From assembly GCF_029892065.1 (NCBI RefSeq), contig NZ_CP120373.1:620001-684000 (forward strand): a DNA stretch of 64,000 nucleotides. Direction: 5' to 3'. A model generated the notes under the pieces. It was not told where the DNA came from. It saw only the letters and a program-made list of their open reading frames with translations, and searched no databases. Position 1 is the first letter of the stretch. Each line of letters starts with the position of its first letter. Positions 62,475 to 64,000 of this stretch are shown here, in pieces. This DNA is from Sinorhizobium garamanticum. GTDB taxonomy: Bacteria > Pseudomonadota > Alphaproteobacteria > Rhizobiales > Rhizobiaceae. The position numbers and the translations under genes are program-made.

Positions 62475-63479
62475 TCAGACCGCCTTGTCATAGCTGTTCT
62501 TGCGGCTGAGATAGCCCTCCCAGTCGAAGGCGCTCTGGACGATGTCTTCGAGGCTTGCATGGGTCGGCACCCAGTCGAGCTTCAGCCGCGCAAGCGAGGA
62601 GTCCGCGACGACCTGCGCAGCGTCGCCTGGACGCCGCGGTGCATAGTCCACGCGGAAATCACGCCCTGACACTCGCCGCACTGTGTCGAGAACCTGCAGC
62701 ACAGAAAAGCCTTTGCCGTAACCGCAATTGCTCGTCAGCGGTTCACCGCCGCTCCTGAGATAGCCGAGCGCGTCCTTGTGTGCCGTGACCAGATCAGCAA
62801 CGTGGATATAATCCCGAATGCCGGTGCCGTCGGCAGTCGGATAGTCGGTTCCGTAGACATCGACCTTGCGGCGTACGCCGCGAGCCGCTTCGCATGCGAC
62901 CTTGATGAGGTGAGTGGCACCGGCCGTCGATTGCCCGGCACGACCGAGCGGGTCCGCCCCGGCGACGTTGAAATAGCGCAGCACGACATAGCGGAAATCG
63001 TAAGCGGCCGCGGCATCCTGCAGCATGATTTCCGACATCAGCTTCGAGCGGCCATAGGGGCTCTCGGGACGCAACGCGGCCGTCTCCTTGACCGGATCGG
63101 CGGTATCCTGCGTGCCGTAAACCGCCGCGGTCGATGAGAAGACGAAGTGGCGAATACCGGCCGCTATCATCGCGGCGATCAGCGTGCGCGTCTTCGCCGT
63201 GTTGTTTTCGTAATAGGTAAGCGGGTCGGCGACGGACTCCGGAACGACCGCTGATCCCGCGAAATGGATGACGGCATCGATCTCGTTTTCCGCGAAGATC
63301 CTGCCAAGCAGCGTCCTGTTGCCGACGTCCCCGAAATAGAACTTTGCTTCCGGCGCGATCGCCCAGCGGAAGCCTGTCGACAACCGGTCAACCACCACGA
63401 CAGACTCGCCCGCATCGAGCAGCGACCACACCATGTGGCTGCCGATGTAACCCGCTCCACCCGTTACCAATATCGCCAT
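62475..63479 (-). CDS. galE: UDP-glucose 4-epimerase (GalE/ExoB family)
   Basis: 334 residues of the extended SDR family. NAD motif TGGAGYIGSH at 6-15, HFAGSAVVPESV, catalytic SSTAAVYG and YGRSK, LRYFNVAGADP and RDYIHVADL. Interconverts UDP-glucose and UDP-galactose, a supply step for exopolysaccharide, lipopolysaccharide and capsule sugars. Related to but not clearly identical with ExoB (328 residues); the paralogue cannot be decided without a search. Divergent from the TadG-like gene. Confidence 0.9.
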   Translation of the reverse strand: MAILVTGGAGYIGSHMVWSLLDAGESVVVVDRLSTGFRWAIAPEAKFYFGDVGNRTLLGRIFAENEIDAVIHFAGSAVVPESVADPLTYYENNTAKTRTLIAAMIAAGIRHFVFSSTAAVYGTQDTADPVKETAALRPESPYGRSKLMSEIMLQDAAAAYDFRYVVLRYFNVAGADPLGRAGQSTAGATHLIKVACEAARGVRRKVDVYGTDYPTADGTGIRDYIHVADLVTAHKDALGYLRSGGEPLTSNCGYGKGFSVLQVLDTVRRVSGRDFRVDYAPRRPGDAAQVVADSSLARLKLDWVPTHASLEDIVQSAFDWEGYLSRKNSYDKAV

Positions 63480-63821
63480 TGCCCGATTGCCATCCCCTCA
63501 AAGATGGAGACAGGAAAGACGAGTCGAGCTTTCTGAATTGGTAAACTCGGGGCGCGCCCAGCGGCCTTCGCCCGATATTCTCGTGGCCGTGGTTAAGCAC
63601 CACTCTGCCGATTATCGAGAATTTTATGGATGACGTCGCATCTGCACAGAATCCATATCTCCGCCCATCGCACCAAGGGCATGACGACCGGCCAATACGC
63701 TCTTCTCACCTGAAAAATCTCAAAAAATCAAATTTTACTAAAACACAAAGACGCTCTCTAACGGTTTCTGAAACGGCATGTATTAGCCTTCCGAAATATG
63801 GCCTTAGAGGGGGAACCACGA
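63480..63821. other. Divergent intergenic region, no gene seen
   Basis: 342 bases between galE and the TadG-like gene. 63715-63760 is AT-rich and probably promoter DNA for one or both genes. AGAGGGGGAACC just before 63822 is the ribosome site of the plus-strand gene. No RNA gene or repeat was recognised. Confidence 0.5.
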
Positions 63822-64000
63822 ATGAGACGTGCAGAGCTCCATGCCCAACTGAAACGACTGGCCCGCGACAAAGACGGAAATTTTGCCGTCCTTGGCGCAA
63901 TCGCCATCGTCCCCGTCATTGCCGCGGTCGGCCTGACGCTCGATTTCGTCGGTGCCTATCTAGAAGCCGAGAAAATTCAGGCCGCGCTGGACGCCGCCGC
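63822..64000 (+). CDS. TadG-like pilus/surface-assembly protein (partial, right edge)
   Basis: Only 59 residues are in the window: MRRAELHAQLKRLARDKDGN, then a single membrane helix with a prepilin-like start (FAVLGAIAIVPVIAAVGLTLDF) and AYLEAEKIQAALDAA. This N-terminus, with GNFAVLxAIxxxP, is characteristic of TadG/TadE-like minor pseudopilin proteins, many of which carry a von Willebrand domain further on. The rest is outside the window. Confidence 0.75.
   Translation, partial: MRRAELHAQLKRLARDKDGNFAVLGAIAIVPVIAAVGLTLDFVGAYLEAEKIQAALDAA

Overview
This window is a stretch of high-GC chromosome from an alphaproteobacterium of the Rhizobiaceae, most likely a Sinorhizobium/Ensifer species (S. 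meliloti, S. medicae or S. fredii group). The grounds are a complete rkp-1-type capsular (K-antigen) polysaccharide locus in the order rkpU / rkpA-G-H-I-J / kpsF, a rhizobial-type rhamnose locus (rhaR divergent from rhaD-rhaI), rhizobial family proteins (UPF0262, DUF2948, DUF930) and eight copies or fragments of the Rhizobium-specific intergenic mosaic element RIME1. The species call is inference; no ribosomal RNA gene is present to settle it.

Layout. 1-4.1 kb: L-rhamnose catabolism, cut by the left edge. 4.1-9.7 kb: small genes (stress membrane protein, YbaK-like deacylase, DUF930 protein, several tiny proteins), a GlxA-type AraC regulator and a lipid glycosyltransferase. 9.9-11.4 kb: a lower-GC PIN-like nuclease gene beside tRNA-Phe. 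11.7-18.3 kb: a minus-strand housekeeping block (yacG, maf, infA, phosphatase, UPF0262, hisD, DUF2948, murA) ending near tRNA-Thr. 18.5-23.7 kb: an accessory block on the 3' side of tRNA-Thr (drug/metabolite exporter, ornithine/lysine-type decarboxylase, CHASE4-PAS-GGDEF-EAL protein). 24.1-28.2 kb: an ABC-F ATPase, small hypotheticals and a wrecked chemoreceptor gene. 28.3-30.3 kb: NAD salvage (pncA, pncB). 30.4-45.9 kb: the rkp locus. 46.0-50.6 kb: an Rrf2 regulator, small proteins and the fused secDF. 50.7-58.9 kb: an arginine transaminase-type module (2-ketoarginine decarboxylase, arginine:pyruvate transaminase, TetR regulator) facing a polar amino acid ABC transporter with an M20 amidohydrolase. 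59.2-61.7 kb: a CIO-type cytochrome bd oxidase with its DUF2474 micropeptide. 62.1-64 kb: chorismate mutase, a galE-type epimerase and the start of a TadG-like gene.

The most interesting part is the rkpA-G-H cassette. RkpA reads as one complete polyketide synthase module in the order KS-AT-DH-(degenerate C-methyltransferase)-ER-KR-ACP with no thioesterase. It overlaps by four bases an alpha-oxoamine synthase (RkpG), which is followed by a 3-ketosphinganine-reductase-like enzyme (RkpH). This is the same logic as fungal sphinganine-analogue pathways (fumonisin, AAL toxin): a reducing synthase makes a long acyl chain, a PLP enzyme releases it onto an amino acid, and a reductase reduces the resulting ketone. 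The inference is that this locus makes an unusual amino-lipid, perhaps the anchor or a cofactor lipid for the capsule exported through RkpU and modified by RkpI and RkpJ.

The other recurring theme is the RIME1 family. One copy lies inside the ABC transporter operon and has a completely different but still self-complementary second stem. Two copies appear to supply the start-codon region of the gene that follows.
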